38,648 nt of DNA from an uncultured Butyrivibrio sp. GTDB taxonomy: Bacteria; Bacillota; Clostridia; Lachnospirales; Lachnospiraceae. How positions within the stretch are numbered: position 1 is the first letter of the stretch; the number at the start of each line of letters is the position of its first letter. The notes under the pieces are model-generated. The model saw only the letters and a list, made by a program, of their open reading frames with translations. It was not told the DNA's origin and ran no database searches. The stretch is taken from contig CAMORK010000020.1 of NCBI GenBank assembly GCA_946623755.1, positions 1 to 38,648 on the forward strand, written 5' to 3'. Below are positions 24,284 through 33,411 of this stretch, piece after piece. A program made the position numbers and the translations under genes.

Positions 24284-24338
24284 ATATGATAAAATTAATA
24301 AAGTATGGGCATATTTTTCTTATTTTTGAGGGGCGAAA

Positions 24339-25718
24339 ATGAAGAAGAGCATCAAGGCAGGTCTTTTTACCTTTGTTACAGCACTCATCATCACTACTGT
24401 AATTGCAGTCTTATACATTACAAGCGCAGCCGGAAGCAGAAGGGAAAGAGCAGAATTTATTGCGCAGTCCGTAGCTGACAGGATCGAAGCTGAGATACAG
24501 CGAAGAGATTACATAACCAGAATGTTTGAGATCGAGGTTTCAAGCAGCAGGGATGGCATTACTCCCGAGAAGTTTGCCATTACTGCAGATGAAGTGTTCA
24601 ACGATTACATGGATATCGTTGATATTACTCTGGCTCCGGGTGGTATCGTGAGCTACAAGTATCCTCTGGACAACGGCAAAGCTGAGAGAACAGATCTTTT
24701 TGCTGATGACGCCGGCGGAATCTATGCAGATTACAGCAAGATGTCTGGACTCGGCATTATCATGGCGCCTGTGTCTTTAGAGGACGGAAGTTACGGCATT
24801 ATTCTAAGAAGACCTATCTATATGGGTGAAGTCTCTGAGGCGAATTTCTGGGGATTTGCATCTGTGGAGCTCAATCTTTCAAACTTTTTATCCGAAGTAA
24901 ATATAAGAGCCCTTGTTGATGGAGGCTACGATTATAAGCTGATCGGTGACAACTCTATCACCGGTGATAACCGCATGATCATGGAGAATTCGGAAAAAGA
25001 GCTGTCATCTCCCGTATCGGCCATGATAAATACTGTCGGTGGCGGAGCCTGGACTCTTCTTATTTCTCCGAAAGACAGTTGGATGAATCTCTATGAGATG
25101 ATCGGATCAATGCTTATTGCTATCCTGATCAGTGTTCTGGCAGCGCTGGCAGCAGGAGAATTCGTATCTGTCAAGGCATATTCCAAGGAACTGGAGGTGC
25201 TTTCCTACAGAGACGCTCTGACCAATATCAACAACAACAGAAGTTATCAGGAACATATGGAAGAACTCAGCAAAAAGAAACTTCCATACGGTCTTATATT
25301 CATGGATCTGAATGACTTTAAGCAGGTCAATGACACATATGGACATGAGGCAGGCGATACCCTGCTCAATATCGTTGCCAAGAGACTTCAGAACAGCATC
25401 AGGGAGAAGGATAAGGCGTTCAGGATCGGTGGTGATGAGTTCGTTGTTGTAATCCACGGAACCCATGATCCGCAGTTCTATGAAGGCGTTATTGCCAGAA
25501 TGCGTCAGAATGTTGCCAGAGATGTAACACTGAACAACGGTGTCATCCTTAAGGTATCCATAAGTGCCGGATTTGCGCGCTGTCCTGAGGACGGAAGCAA
25601 GTTTGAGGATGTTGTAAAGAAAGCTGATGACGCTATGTATCACAACAAGAGGCTGTTTAAAGCACAGAAAAAGGCCGGTCAGGAAGCGGGGGCTGCACAG
25701 GCCGAATCATCAAGATAA
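24339..25718 (+). CDS. Membrane diguanylate cyclase with extracellular sensor domain
   Basis: A protein of 459 residues. Membrane segments at about 7-30 and 254-274 enclose an extracytoplasmic domain of about 220 residues that resembles CHASE-type sensors (ITRMFEIEVSS, DYMDIVDITLAPGGIVSYKYP). The GGDEF domain (about 288-440) has RDALTNINNNRSY, FMDLNDFKQVND, and an intact active site GGDEF at 364-368. Five residues before it is RxxD (Arg355-Asp358), the inhibitory I-site, so product feedback is expected. It should make c-di-GMP from two GTP. The tail is Ala/Gln/Lys-rich. It is the first gene of a cluster with a degenerate GGDEF-EAL protein (19 bp later) and an unknown protein. Confidence 0.93.
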   Translation: MKKSIKAGLFTFVTALIITTVIAVLYITSAAGSRRERAEFIAQSVADRIEAEIQRRDYITRMFEIEVSSSRDGITPEKFAITADEVFNDYMDIVDITLAPGGIVSYKYPLDNGKAERTDLFADDAGGIYADYSKMSGLGIIMAPVSLEDGSYGIILRRPIYMGEVSEANFWGFASVELNLSNFLSEVNIRALVDGGYDYKLIGDNSITGDNRMIMENSEKELSSPVSAMINTVGGGAWTLLISPKDSWMNLYEMIGSMLIAILISVLAALAAGEFVSVKAYSKELEVLSYRDALTNINNNRSYQEHMEELSKKKLPYGLIFMDLNDFKQVNDTYGHEAGDTLLNIVAKRLQNSIREKDKAFRIGGDEFVVVIHGTHDPQFYEGVIARMRQNVARDVTLNNGVILKVSISAGFARCPEDGSKFEDVVKKADDAMYHNKRLFKAQKKAGQEAGAAQAESSR

Positions 25719-25737
25719 TAAGGTGGAGTGACAAGTA

Positions 25738-27396
25738 ATGGCGGGAGGAAATTTCGATACCATCAACAGAATCTTTGACACCTTTGCGGTTACATCAAGA
25801 AGCCGCTATGTCTACGTTTATGACATGGAAAAGAATGTATCCAGGTGGTCTGCAAATGCTGTTGATTATTTCGGTTTAACAGGGGAGTATGTCTACAATG
25901 CAAGTTCGGTGTGGGAGATTCGCATCCATCCCGATGACATTGATAAATACAAGGAGTATATAAATGCCGCATTTGCGGGCCAGAAGGTTGATCCCAACTA
26001 TGAGTACAGAGCCCGGAATAAAAACGGCGAGTACGTAATATGCTCAGCAAGAGGAGTGGTTATAAAAGACTATGCGGGAAGACCGGTCTTTTATGCCTGC
26101 TCCATCATAAACAAGGGTATTGTGGACAACAATGACCCGATAACTCTTTTACCCAATCAGTATGAGATGCTCAACTATATGAGGCAGCTTAAGACTCAGC
26201 TCAAAGAGTACTCGATCCTCATGATCAATTATATTGATTTTGGTGGCATCAACAGAAGATACGGATATACCATGGGTAATACGATCCTTAGGGCAACTGC
26301 TCAGAGGCTTGTAGATGAGGGCAAGAATATGGGACGTGCTTTCAGAGGCGACGGTACAACCATTGCTTTCATCTCAGATTCAATGACCATTGATGAGATA
26401 AAGAAATTCTATGGCCGTATGAGAACCTATGCAAGGGAATCAATCATGGTAGATGACAAGAAGATAGGAGCTGAGCTGGCCGGTGGAGTGATCGTATCCA
26501 CGGACCACAGTGTTGATGAGCATTCTATCTATACAAGTGCCAAGTATGCACTTGATTATTCCAAGACCCAGAAGCACGGGAATCTCATTATTTTCCATAA
26601 TGACGCTCTGGACAATAACAAGAGCAGCATAGAGCTTGTGGATGCGGTAAGGAATAGTGTAATAAATAACTTTGAGGGATTTCATCTGGAGTATCAGCCG
26701 AGAGTATCTTCTGTGGGCGGCAGGCTCGTCGGGATGGAGGTTTTTGTGAGATGGCACAAGGAGCCCTACGGAGAGGTTTTACCTTCGGAGTTTGTGCCCT
26801 GGCTTGAACAGGACCCTGTGTTTTATTCACTGGGCAACTGGATCCTTGAAAAGGCACTTATGGATGCGCTGGAGATCCGCAAGAACAATAAGGATTTTTA
26901 TGTGAGTGTAAACCTCGCATTCATGCAGCTTGAGAGGTCAGAGTTCAGAACAACTCTCCTTGATATCCTGAGAAAGACAGGGTATCCGGCAACAGGACTT
27001 TGCCTGGAGATGAGCCAGTCCAGCAGCAGGCAGCTGTCAATGGAGCATTTAAAGAGTCAGATTGAATTCATTAAGTCCTGTGGCATTAAGATCGGAGTGG
27101 ACTGTTCTACATTTGCAGCACTTGATATGGTAAGGAATCTTCCGGTGGATATAGTGAATCTGGCACCGTCTCTTACGGGTGTAGTGGCAGATAACCTTAC
27201 GGTTAAGTACATGATAGAAGCTATTACGGCGTTCACCCACAGACTGGGGATCAGAACGTGCTTTAGCGGTATAGAAGATCAGCAGACAGATGCAATAGCA
27301 AGACAGTACCCTGTATCAGAGCTTATGGGATACTACTATGGCAGACCGTGCAAAATAGAAGATTTTAAGAAACTTGAGCTGTTGGGACAGCAGTGA
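25738..27396 (+). CDS. PAS-GGDEF-EAL protein with degenerate catalytic sites
   Basis: A protein of 552 residues, no membrane segment. A PAS domain (about 15-127, with IHPDDIDKYKEYI) is followed by a GGDEF-like domain in which the active loop reads RGDGT (203-207), so it should not cyclise GTP. The EAL-like domain (about 298-545) has EVF at 334-336 where EAL is expected. It keeps Glu334, Asn392, Glu424, Asp455 and Glu513, but the second Asp of the usual DDFGTG loop is Cys456, the loop is about two residues short, and the Lys-x-Asp of KID is Asn474-Leu-Ala476. The loss of metal and catalytic residues suggests a c-di-GMP receptor or a protein-interaction module. It probably responds to the cyclase encoded just upstream. 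Confidence 0.9.
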   Translation: MAGGNFDTINRIFDTFAVTSRSRYVYVYDMEKNVSRWSANAVDYFGLTGEYVYNASSVWEIRIHPDDIDKYKEYINAAFAGQKVDPNYEYRARNKNGEYVICSARGVVIKDYAGRPVFYACSIINKGIVDNNDPITLLPNQYEMLNYMRQLKTQLKEYSILMINYIDFGGINRRYGYTMGNTILRATAQRLVDEGKNMGRAFRGDGTTIAFISDSMTIDEIKKFYGRMRTYARESIMVDDKKIGAELAGGVIVSTDHSVDEHSIYTSAKYALDYSKTQKHGNLIIFHNDALDNNKSSIELVDAVRNSVINNFEGFHLEYQPRVSSVGGRLVGMEVFVRWHKEPYGEVLPSEFVPWLEQDPVFYSLGNWILEKALMDALEIRKNNKDFYVSVNLAFMQLERSEFRTTLLDILRKTGYPATGLCLEMSQSSSRQLSMEHLKSQIEFIKSCGIKIGVDCSTFAALDMVRNLPVDIVNLAPSLTGVVADNLTVKYMIEAITAFTHRLGIRTCFSGIEDQQTDAIARQYPVSELMGYYYGRPCKIEDFKKLELLGQQ

Positions 27397-27417
27397 CATC
27401 CACTGCCGGAGGAATAG

Positions 27418-28155
27418 ATGAGTAAGTTGTTTCGTTTCGTTCAAAATGAAGATGTGCTTAAGTCTTTTGAGGAGTTCAAGAATTCGGTTCTCCTTGAAAG
27501 ACCTGTGGTTATTGCGCGCCATGGAGACTATACACTCTTCCTTAGAAGAATATCCGATGATGAACTTGAACTGACAACTGAAAATACACTGAAGAAAAAT
27601 GTTATTGCCGGCAGGAGATATGTTGTCTCCGATACTACCTCCGAGCTTGTGGCAAGAGGAACCAGACACGCCTGCCAGAAGATGGCTGAGCTTTCTGATC
27701 AGGATGTAAACAGAAAAAGACTCCAGATATGGAAGTGGTATGTCATGGATTGGCAGATGAAGTCTGAAGCCAATACTAAGGAGCTTATGGAAAAAGAGCT
27801 TCATTGGAGCGACGATTCGTGTGACTCTGATGAGGTCATGGATGTTGAGTCTTTTCTCCATGGAGAATATTTAAACCTTGGAAACACGCTTTATTTAATT
27901 GATAAGTATCTTGCAGGAGATGAGCTGCACAGGGATGAGTTTCGAAAGTTTGCCATCGAAGATGTCATGGAGATGACCAGTGAGGATACCAAGGACAGGT
28001 CCCTGGCAGAGGCTGAGGAGAAGAGACAAACTGACGGTCTTAAGAAGCATACCTACAGATTCACAGTGAGCGTGGAAGCAACCGACAAAGAGCACGCCAG
28101 AGCAGCACTGCTGCGGTATCTGGCAGGTGATGACAGGATCAAGATTCAGAAATAA
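27418..28155 (+). CDS. Unknown protein of the c-di-GMP cluster
   Basis: A protein of 245 residues that I do not recognise. It is soluble, charged, and has no signal peptide or membrane segment. Visible features are a possible beta-rich start (RPVVIARHGDYTLFLRRI), an acidic middle with WSDDSCDSDEVMDVE, a highly charged helix SLAEAEEKRQTDGLKKH, and a C-terminal segment TYRFTVSVEATDKEHARAAL that looks like a small beta-alpha domain. GGAGG precedes the start and the gap to the GGDEF-EAL gene is 21 bp, so it is very likely cotranscribed with the two c-di-GMP genes. A role as an effector or partner of that pair is a guess from position only. Confidence 0.75.
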   Translation: MSKLFRFVQNEDVLKSFEEFKNSVLLERPVVIARHGDYTLFLRRISDDELELTTENTLKKNVIAGRRYVVSDTTSELVARGTRHACQKMAELSDQDVNRKRLQIWKWYVMDWQMKSEANTKELMEKELHWSDDSCDSDEVMDVESFLHGEYLNLGNTLYLIDKYLAGDELHRDEFRKFAIEDVMEMTSEDTKDRSLAEAEEKRQTDGLKKHTYRFTVSVEATDKEHARAALLRYLAGDDRIKIQK

Positions 28156-28244
28156 TAAAAAAAGTATAAATTACTTTATAAACTTTTAATGGTTTAACGC
28201 GAAAAAGTGTGCCATATTCTCTATCTTTTGACGTGGTACTGAGA

Positions 28245-28326
28245 TATAATGTACCCATTAAATGAAATTTTATTTTGAGGTATTAAGAGTTGAGGGGCTC
28301 TTTTATTTCATCGGTATTTCATTTAA
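28245..28326 (+). promoter_or_regulatory. TATAAT box and structured leader of the 83-aa gene
   Basis: A perfect TATAAT (28245-28250) has no good -35; TTGACG at 28228-28233 is only 11 bp away. Directly after it the leader has TTAAATGAAAT (28258-28268), exactly complementary to ATTTCATTTAA (28316-28326). Inside the loop AAGAG (28285-28289) pairs with CTCTT (28298-28302) followed by TTATTT, a terminator-like piece. A second ATTTCAT at 28305-28311 could also pair with ATGAAAT in the left arm, so two pairings compete. The ribosome binding site of the 83-aa gene lies 20 bp after the long stem. No known riboswitch class is recognised. Confidence 0.5.
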
Positions 28327-28359
28327 AATCATATTTCTTTTTAGATGGAGGAATTGAAT

Positions 28360-28611
28360 ATGAGGCGTTCCGCAAAGAGCAGACACAAAGTTAGCCAGAG
28401 TAGCATAGCTATTATGGCAGACGCAATCAAGGCAAAGGAGCAGAACCTTTCATACGGCAAGTTCAAGGCGCTAGACCTTCTTGGTTCCGGAAGTATTGTT
28501 GATGATGATGAACCATCTGAATATGCAGTCCACAGTTCAACACTGGTACGAAGGGCTGTACAGACAGAAGAGAAAAAAGCAGTTGCTTACGTTAAGGTAA
28601 GAGCAGTATAG
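28360..28611 (+). CDS. Small orphan protein, 83 aa
   Basis: A protein of 83 residues from the ATG at 28360, which has GGAGG nine bases upstream. It begins with a basic segment (MRRSAKSRHKVSQSS), then a probable amphipathic helix (IAIMADAIKAKEQNLS), an acidic patch VDDDEPSEY, and a basic/valine-rich end. No membrane segment, Cys pair or known domain is seen. It is flanked by its own leader and a good terminator, so it is a separate transcription unit. The ribosome binding site, codon use like its neighbours and a defined terminator support a real gene. Function is unknown. Confidence 0.7.
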   Translation: MRRSAKSRHKVSQSSIAIMADAIKAKEQNLSYGKFKALDLLGSGSIVDDDEPSEYAVHSSTLVRRAVQTEEKKAVAYVKVRAV

Positions 28612-28645
28612 ACCTCTCTGCGACAACTGAATATTGATAAAAAAC

Positions 28646-28674
28646 GGGAAGGACCTTTAAAAAGGTACCTTCCC
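28646..28674. terminator. Bidirectional terminator between the 83-aa gene and purA
   Basis: GGGAAGG (28646-28652) pairs with CCTTCCC (28668-28674), extended inward by ACCTT/AAGGT with one bulged A. The T-rich TTATTT follows on the plus strand and, on the minus strand, CGTTTTTT follows. It can serve both convergent genes, lying 34 bp after one stop and 15 bp after the other. Confidence 0.9.
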
Positions 28675-28688
28675 TTATTTATGTCTTT

Positions 28689-29984
28689 TTATCTTGAGAG
28701 CTTGCTCTCTCTGTAGATGATATCTGTTCTTGCAGGACCGTTACTTACCATTGTGATAGGATAGCCGATGTGTTCCTCGATGAACTCGATGTAGTTTCTG
28801 CAGTTCTCGGGGAGATCCTCGTATTTCTTAATACCCCTGATATCGCATTTCCATCCGGGAAGAGTTTCAAATACCGGCTTAGCCTTATCAAGAAGATGTG
28901 TAACCGGGAATTCTGTTGTAACTTCACCGTCAATATCATATCCGACACATACAGGGATCTCATCGAGATATCCGAGAACGTCGAGTACTGTGAAAGCAAC
29001 ATCAGTTGTGCCCTGAAGTCTGCAGCCGTACTTACTTGCTACGCAGTCATACCAGCCGACTCTTCTGGGACGGCCTGTGGTTGCACCGTACTCACCACCA
29101 TCACCGCCGCGGCGTCTGAGCTCTTCAGCCTCGTCTCCAAACAACTCTGAAACGAACGCGCCTGCACCTACAGCTGATGAATAAGCTTTTGATACGGTTA
29201 CGATCTGTCTGATCTCATAAGGTGGAATTCCTGCACCGATTGCGCCGTAAGCTGCAAGAGGTGAAGAACTGGTAACCATGGGATAGATTCCGTGGTCGGG
29301 ATCCTTCATTGTGCCAAGCTGGCCTTCAAGAAGGATTGTTTTGCCCTCTTTGATTGCCTGATCAAGATAAAGAGATACGTTTCCGACATACTCTTTTACC
29401 TGCTCTCTCCATTTAACTATCTGATTGAAAAGAGCTTCCTGATCTATCGGATCTGCGTGGTAGAGATTAACAAGAAGTACGTCCTTGATCTCAGCTATCC
29501 TTGCGATCTTCTCTTTAATGACGTCATCATCCTGGAAGAACTCATTGATCTGCCATCCGATCTTGGCATATTTGTCTGAGTAGAAAGGTGCAATACCTGA
29601 CTTGGTTGAACCAAAGCTTTTACCTGCAAGTCTTGCCTCCTCAAGTGTATCGAAGAGTACGTGATAGGGCATCATTACCTGTACTCTGTCAGAGATCATG
29701 ATCTGTGGCATTGGAACACCCTTGGATGTGATCTCATTAAGTTCGTTCATGAATTTTGTGATATCAAAGGCAACACCGTTACCGATGATATTCATTATGT
29801 GCTGGTGGAAAACGCCTGATGGCATAGTATGAAGTGCAAACTTACCATAGTCGTTCACAATTGTATGTCCGGCATTGGCACCACCCTGAAAACGTATTAC
29901 TACGTCGGCATTGTCCGCAAGGGTATCCGTGATCTTGCCTTTGCCTTCGTCTCCCCAGTTGGCACCTACAACAGCTTTTACCAT
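28689..29984 (-). CDS. purA: Adenylosuccinate synthetase
   Basis: A protein of 431 residues that joins IMP and aspartate with GTP to form adenylosuccinate, the first step from IMP to AMP. The start is the ATG ending at 29984, giving MVKAVVGANWGDEGKGKITD; the ATG 18 bases upstream overlaps the AGGAGG site. GDEGKGK is the GTP-binding loop with catalytic Asp and Lys; GGANAGHTIV holds the catalytic His; later TTGRPRRVGWYDCV and LPGWKCDI follow. The spacing of the motifs and the length are normal. Its leader has a 13-base palindrome, TGGTTTAAAACCA, at 30020-30032, of unknown meaning. Confidence 0.96.
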   Translation of the reverse strand: MVKAVVGANWGDEGKGKITDTLADNADVVIRFQGGANAGHTIVNDYGKFALHTMPSGVFHQHIMNIIGNGVAFDITKFMNELNEITSKGVPMPQIMISDRVQVMMPYHVLFDTLEEARLAGKSFGSTKSGIAPFYSDKYAKIGWQINEFFQDDDVIKEKIARIAEIKDVLLVNLYHADPIDQEALFNQIVKWREQVKEYVGNVSLYLDQAIKEGKTILLEGQLGTMKDPDHGIYPMVTSSSPLAAYGAIGAGIPPYEIRQIVTVSKAYSSAVGAGAFVSELFGDEAEELRRRGGDGGEYGATTGRPRRVGWYDCVASKYGCRLQGTTDVAFTVLDVLGYLDEIPVCVGYDIDGEVTTEFPVTHLLDKAKPVFETLPGWKCDIRGIKKYEDLPENCRNYIEFIEEHIGYPITMVSNGPARTDIIYRESKLSR

Positions 29985-30177
29985 AATAGAAAGCCTCCTC
30001 ATTGCTCTTAAATATTTCTTGGTTTAAAACCACATATAAATATAACGTATTAGCGCAAAGAAGTAAAACGAAAGTTGCAAAGCTGACAGAAATGTTTTGA
30101 TTTTTGCTAAATTTTATAAATATTTATACAATATTAAGACATAAAGAACGAAATATCGATTAAAATATAAGGTACAG

Positions 30178-30189
30178 ATTGTTAACAAT
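30178..30189. promoter_or_regulatory. 12-bp palindrome ATTGTTAACAAT upstream of the chemoreceptor
   Basis: A perfect palindrome lies 31 bp before the chemoreceptor start, after an AT-rich tract (30121-30172) that could hold several -10 boxes. It could be an operator or a chance event in AT-rich DNA. No clear sigma-28-type flagellar promoter was found in 30003-30220. Confidence 0.3.
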
Positions 30190-30220
30190 TTCTTTTCCCC
30201 GATTTGTTTAGGAGGGTATT

Positions 30221-31936
30221 ATGGCAAAGTCCGGTGCAAAGTCAGGTGAGTTTGGCAGTGAAAGCTTTAGAAAGCTTTCTGTTTCCGAGAAGTTTAAAAA
30301 AGTATTTAACAACTTAAGGAATAACCTTGTGGCTATTCTGGTTGTAGTCGTTCTTATTGATCTGGCTTCCCTTATTAACCTGGGTAATATTTATAATATT
30401 TATTATGAACAGAATTCCCAGCAGGGGGAAATAAGGATCACGATCCAGGCTCTGGCAAAGTATTATCTGTGGGCTATGAACGCAGTTGATGCTGATGACA
30501 GGGCAGAGCAGCTTGCAGGCGCTCAGGAAAAGATCGATGAGATGAATGCCGGTCTTGATACGCTCAGTAAGGTATACAAGGGAGATCTTTCAACAGCATA
30601 TGCTCATATAAAGGACATTGACAACGCTGATGAAAAGCTGAAGGAGCTTATGAATTCAGGCGCTCCGGCAGAAGATATCTACGCATACTATGTTGGCACC
30701 GTAAATGAAGCTATAAAGGTTGTAGTTAAAGACTTTAAGGAGATCGGTCTTTCTGCCAAGGCAGAGGCAAGTAAGGCATATATAGGATCTAATGTAATGG
30801 TACTTGTAATGACCATAATCTCTTTTGCTGTGGGCATATATGCTCTTTTGTATTCAAAGAAGGCAAGAGGAGCACTTACAAGGAGCGTCCTTGGACCCAT
30901 CGGCGCAATTTCCGCAGCTGCTGATGACATGGCAAAGGGCAAGCTGGAAGTCAATATAGAGACTGACTCCGAAGATGAGCTTGGTAAGCTGGCAAATGAC
31001 CTGACTGATTCCACAGCGGTTATTGAGAGCATTGTAAAAGACATTGATGAGACCCTGAGGAGAATGTCAGGGGGAGATTTTTCGACAGGATCCAGGAACA
31101 AAGAGCTTTATATAGGAGATTATGAGGCAATAAGCAATGCCCTTTCCGATATTTCAGAGAACCTCTCAAGCACACTCCTTGAGGTAAAGAACTCCTCAAG
31201 TCAGGTATCCCAGGGAGCAACCAATATGTCCCAGGGAGCATCAGATCTGGCAGAAGGCGCAACAGATCAGGCTGCAGCCGTAGAGGAACTTACAGCATCC
31301 GTAAATTCAATTACGGAGCAGACTAAGCAGCTTGCTGATGTGGCTGAGAGAAGTAAGAATATGGCTGTATCTGTAAGAGACAACGCAGAGACCAGTGCCC
31401 GTAAGATGCATCTTGTAACAGATGCCATGACCAGAATAACAGAGGCATCGGCTGAGATTGAACAGGTAACCAACTCAATTGAGGCCATCGCCAAGCAGAC
31501 ATCCCTTCTTGCACTCAATGCTTCAATAGAGGCTGCAAGAGCCGGAGAGACAGGAAAAGGATTCGCGGTTGTTGCCGAGCAGATCGGAAAACTGGCCGAT
31601 GAGAGTAGTGAAGCAGCTAAAAACACCCATCAGCTCATTGCTGACACCATGGATGAGATCAATAACGGTAACTCAGTAGTTGCCGAGACTACCGAGGCAC
31701 TTGACGCGATGCGAGGCAGTGTGGAAGAGATCACGGATATGATCATTGAGACAGGAGAACTTGCCGCGCAGCAGGCACAGAGCATGGATGAGATCGATAA
31801 GGGTATCGAGATGATCTCAAATGTTGTACAGAATAATTCAGCCACAGCACAGGAGTCAAGTGCAGTATCACTGGAACTGTCCGAACAGTCAGAATCACTG
31901 AACAATCTGATAGAACAGTTCACCATAAGCGGGTGA
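30221..31936 (+). CDS. Methyl-accepting chemotaxis protein
   Basis: A protein of 571 residues. Membrane segments at about 36-57 and 189-211 enclose a helical extracytoplasmic domain of about 130 residues of the four-helix-bundle kind. A HAMP domain follows (about 213-270: [20 protein letters not shown]). The signalling domain from about residue 330 has repeated Ala/Glu/Gln heptads and the conserved hairpin tip [29 protein letters not shown]. Methylation-type Glu/Gln pairs are present in [11 protein letters not shown] and [10 protein letters not shown]. There is no CheR-tethering pentapeptide at the C-terminus. It senses an external compound and controls CheA. GGAGGG lies just before the ATG. 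Confidence 0.95.
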   Translation: MAKSGAKSGEFGSESFRKLSVSEKFKKVFNNLRNNLVAILVVVVLIDLASLINLGNIYNIYYEQNSQQGEIRITIQALAKYYLWAMNAVDADDRAEQLAGAQEKIDEMNAGLDTLSKVYKGDLSTAYAHIKDIDNADEKLKELMNSGAPAEDIYAYYVGTVNEAIKVVVKDFKEIGLSAKAEASKAYIGSNVMVLVMTIISFAVGIYALLYSKKARGALTRSVLGPIGAISAAADDMAKGKLEVNIETDSEDELGKLANDLTDSTAVIESIVKDIDETLRRMSGGDFSTGSRNKELYIGDYEAISNALSDISENLSSTLLEVKNSSSQVSQGATNMSQGASDLAEGATDQAAAVEELTASVNSITEQTKQLADVAERSKNMAVSVRDNAETSARKMHLVTDAMTRITEASAEIEQVTNSIEAIAKQTSLLALNASIEAARAGETGKGFAVVAEQIGKLADESSEAAKNTHQLIADTMDEINNGNSVVAETTEALDAMRGSVEEITDMIIETGELAAQQAQSMDEIDKGIEMISNVVQNNSATAQESSAVSLELSEQSESLNNLIEQFTISG

Positions 31937-31962
31937 GAGTGTTACGCCCGAATAAAAATGCT

Positions 31963-32004
31963 AAAAGCCCTTTGCGTACGGCACGGCCTGCGTGAGGGGT
32001 TTTG
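31963..32004 (+). terminator. Probable terminator of the chemoreceptor gene
   Basis: AAAAGCCCT (31963-31971) and AGGGGTTTT (31995-32003) can pair with one mismatch, and a CACG/CGTG hairpin lies inside. A run of four Ts ends the structure. It lies 26 bp after the chemoreceptor stop. The inner part folds in more than one way, so the exact structure is uncertain. Confidence 0.55.
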
Positions 32005-32030
32005 TATTATCATACTCCCCTTTCTGAGTG

Positions 32031-32036
32031 TATAAT
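32031..32036 (+). promoter_or_regulatory. TATAAT -10 box of the GNAT/HAD/phosphatase cluster
   Basis: A perfect TATAAT, preceded by GTG, 34 bp before the GNAT start. No convincing -35 lies at 16-18 bp (TATCAT at 32008-32013 is the best). Because later genes in the cluster overlap, this is the only likely place for a common promoter. Confidence 0.4.
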
Positions 32037-32069
32037 AAAATATGTAGTGCACGGGGAGGGAAATATATC

Positions 32070-32555
32070 ATGAACATAAGACGAGCAAAAGAGACGGATA
32101 TCAAAAAGATAATGGAACTGCTGGGACAGGTACTTGAGATACACGCAGCCATAAGGCCGGATATCTTTGTATCGGGAACCACCAAGTACAGTGAAGATGA
32201 CTTAAAAGAAATGATCCTTGATGACGAAAAACCGATTTATGTTGCAGCGGATGATGAAGATAACTGTATGGGCTATGCCTTCTGTCAGCTCAAAAATCCT
32301 GCTTTTACCAGCACAATGGTACCTCATAAATCTCTTTACATTGATGATCTTTGTGTGGATGAAAAATACAGGGGAAAACACCTTGGAGAGGCACTGTTTG
32401 AACATGTCAAAAGAGAAGCCAAAAGGCTTGGGTGCTATGAAGTTACACTTTGTGTATGGAACGGCAATGATACTGCTGAGAGATTCTATGAGAAGATGGG
32501 AATGACCACCAAGGAAAGAATGATGGAGATAATTCTGGATGAAAGAACGCTTTAA
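32070..32555 (+). CDS. GNAT family N-acetyltransferase
   Basis: A protein of 161 residues from the ATG at 32070, with GGGGAGGG ten bases upstream; a start at 32028 would place this site inside the gene. The fold markers are NIRRAKETDIKKIMELLGQVLEIHA at the N-terminus and the acetyl-CoA site LYIDDLCVDEKYRGKHLGEAL (the Q/R-x-x-G-x-G/A loop reads K-Y-R-G-K-H-L-G), then the late NDTAERFYEKMGM motif. Substrate is unknown. Its last 17 bases overlap the next gene, so it is coupled to the ParB/HAD fusion. It could modify a product or partner of the cluster. Confidence 0.9.
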   Translation: MNIRRAKETDIKKIMELLGQVLEIHAAIRPDIFVSGTTKYSEDDLKEMILDDEKPIYVAADDEDNCMGYAFCQLKNPAFTSTMVPHKSLYIDDLCVDEKYRGKHLGEALFEHVKREAKRLGCYEVTLCVWNGNDTAERFYEKMGMTTKERMMEIILDERTL

Positions 32556-33411
32556 GGATTACCTTGAAAAACAGATCGAAACCTACAGGGGAATTGCCTT
32601 TCCGGTAAAGTCCGGACTTGCGGCCAGACTTTTTACCAAAAAGGTTGATGTGATGAAGCTGCATCCAAACCCTGATGATGAGTTTACAAAGCCTGAGGTT
32701 GGACCCAGCTATCGCATAATTTCGGAGTATGAGCAGTTCTTCAGGACTAATGTAAACCTCTATGCTGAAGAACGGCTTATCATTGAAAAAATGCACCCCG
32801 ATGGCTACATGCTGATAAACGGACATCACAGGTGGGCAGCTTACTATAATATCGGAAGGAAGAAGGTTCCGGTAAATCTCGTGAATCTTACCCATGATGC
32901 GGATATCAAGGAAATGATAAAAAACGCTGTCCATGATAAGAGGGTTTCTCTTGATCTTGACGAGGTTGTCTTTGATACGGGAGATGAAGGCAGGGCTGAG
33001 AAAAAGCTTATGTTTCCTTTTAACCGTTTATATAAGGAAGACATCAGACTCGGTATACCGGCTCTTTTCCACACACTGGCTAAATACGGCTACGATATAT
33101 GGGTATATACCTCCGGGTATTATTCCATGGACTATATAATAAATTATTTCAAACATTATCATGTAAAGATCAACGGAGTAATAACCGGTGCCCAGAGGCA
33201 GAAAGCCCTGAGCGCCATGAGCAAGAGCGATTTCGACAGCCTGATCGCAGACACATATAAATACACGCTGAGTATAGATAATGATTCTGTGGTAAGGATC
33301 AATACAAGAACAAAAGAATTTGAAGATTTTGCCATTGATAAACAGAAAGGGAACTGGGGCGATCAGGTCATGAAGATTATTGGGGGATTCAATGAGGAAG
33401 AGAAAGAATGA
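32539..33411 (+). CDS. Fusion of a ParB/sulfiredoxin-like domain and a HAD-like domain
   Basis: A protein of 290 residues. Residues about 36-120 look like the ParB/Srx fold: VDVMKLHPNPDDEF, then MLINGHHRWAAYYNIGRKKVPV, with the G-H-H-R motif at 95-98 typical of this superfamily's nucleotide- or phosphate-binding loop. Residues about 135-285 form a HAD-like domain with VSLDLDEVVFD (motif I Asp139 and Asp141), IWVYTSGYYS (motif II Thr/Ser) and LSIDNDSVV (motif IV, Asp-Asn-Asp). The HAD part is clearly related to the next gene product. There is no chromosome-partition context, so this is not a plasmid ParB. It overlaps the GNAT gene by 17 bp and the HAD gene by 20 bp. Function is unknown; a nucleotide or phosphate hydrolase is plausible. 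Confidence 0.75.
   Translation: MKERFKDYLEKQIETYRGIAFPVKSGLAARLFTKKVDVMKLHPNPDDEFTKPEVGPSYRIISEYEQFFRTNVNLYAEERLIIEKMHPDGYMLINGHHRWAAYYNIGRKKVPVNLVNLTHDADIKEMIKNAVHDKRVSLDLDEVVFDTGDEGRAEKKLMFPFNRLYKEDIRLGIPALFHTLAKYGYDIWVYTSGYYSMDYIINYFKHYHVKINGVITGAQRQKALSAMSKSDFDSLIADTYKYTLSIDNDSVVRINTRTKEFEDFAIDKQKGNWGDQVMKIIGGFNEEEKE

Noticed and set aside
28228-28250. TTGACG and TATAAT as one promoter
   Set aside because: The spacer is only 11 bp, too short for a normal housekeeping promoter; only the -10 box is kept as a weak call.
32539-33411. Plasmid or chromosome partition protein ParB
   Set aside because: Only the small ParB/Srx-like fold is present; there is no ParB helix-turn-helix, no parA nearby, and a HAD domain follows.
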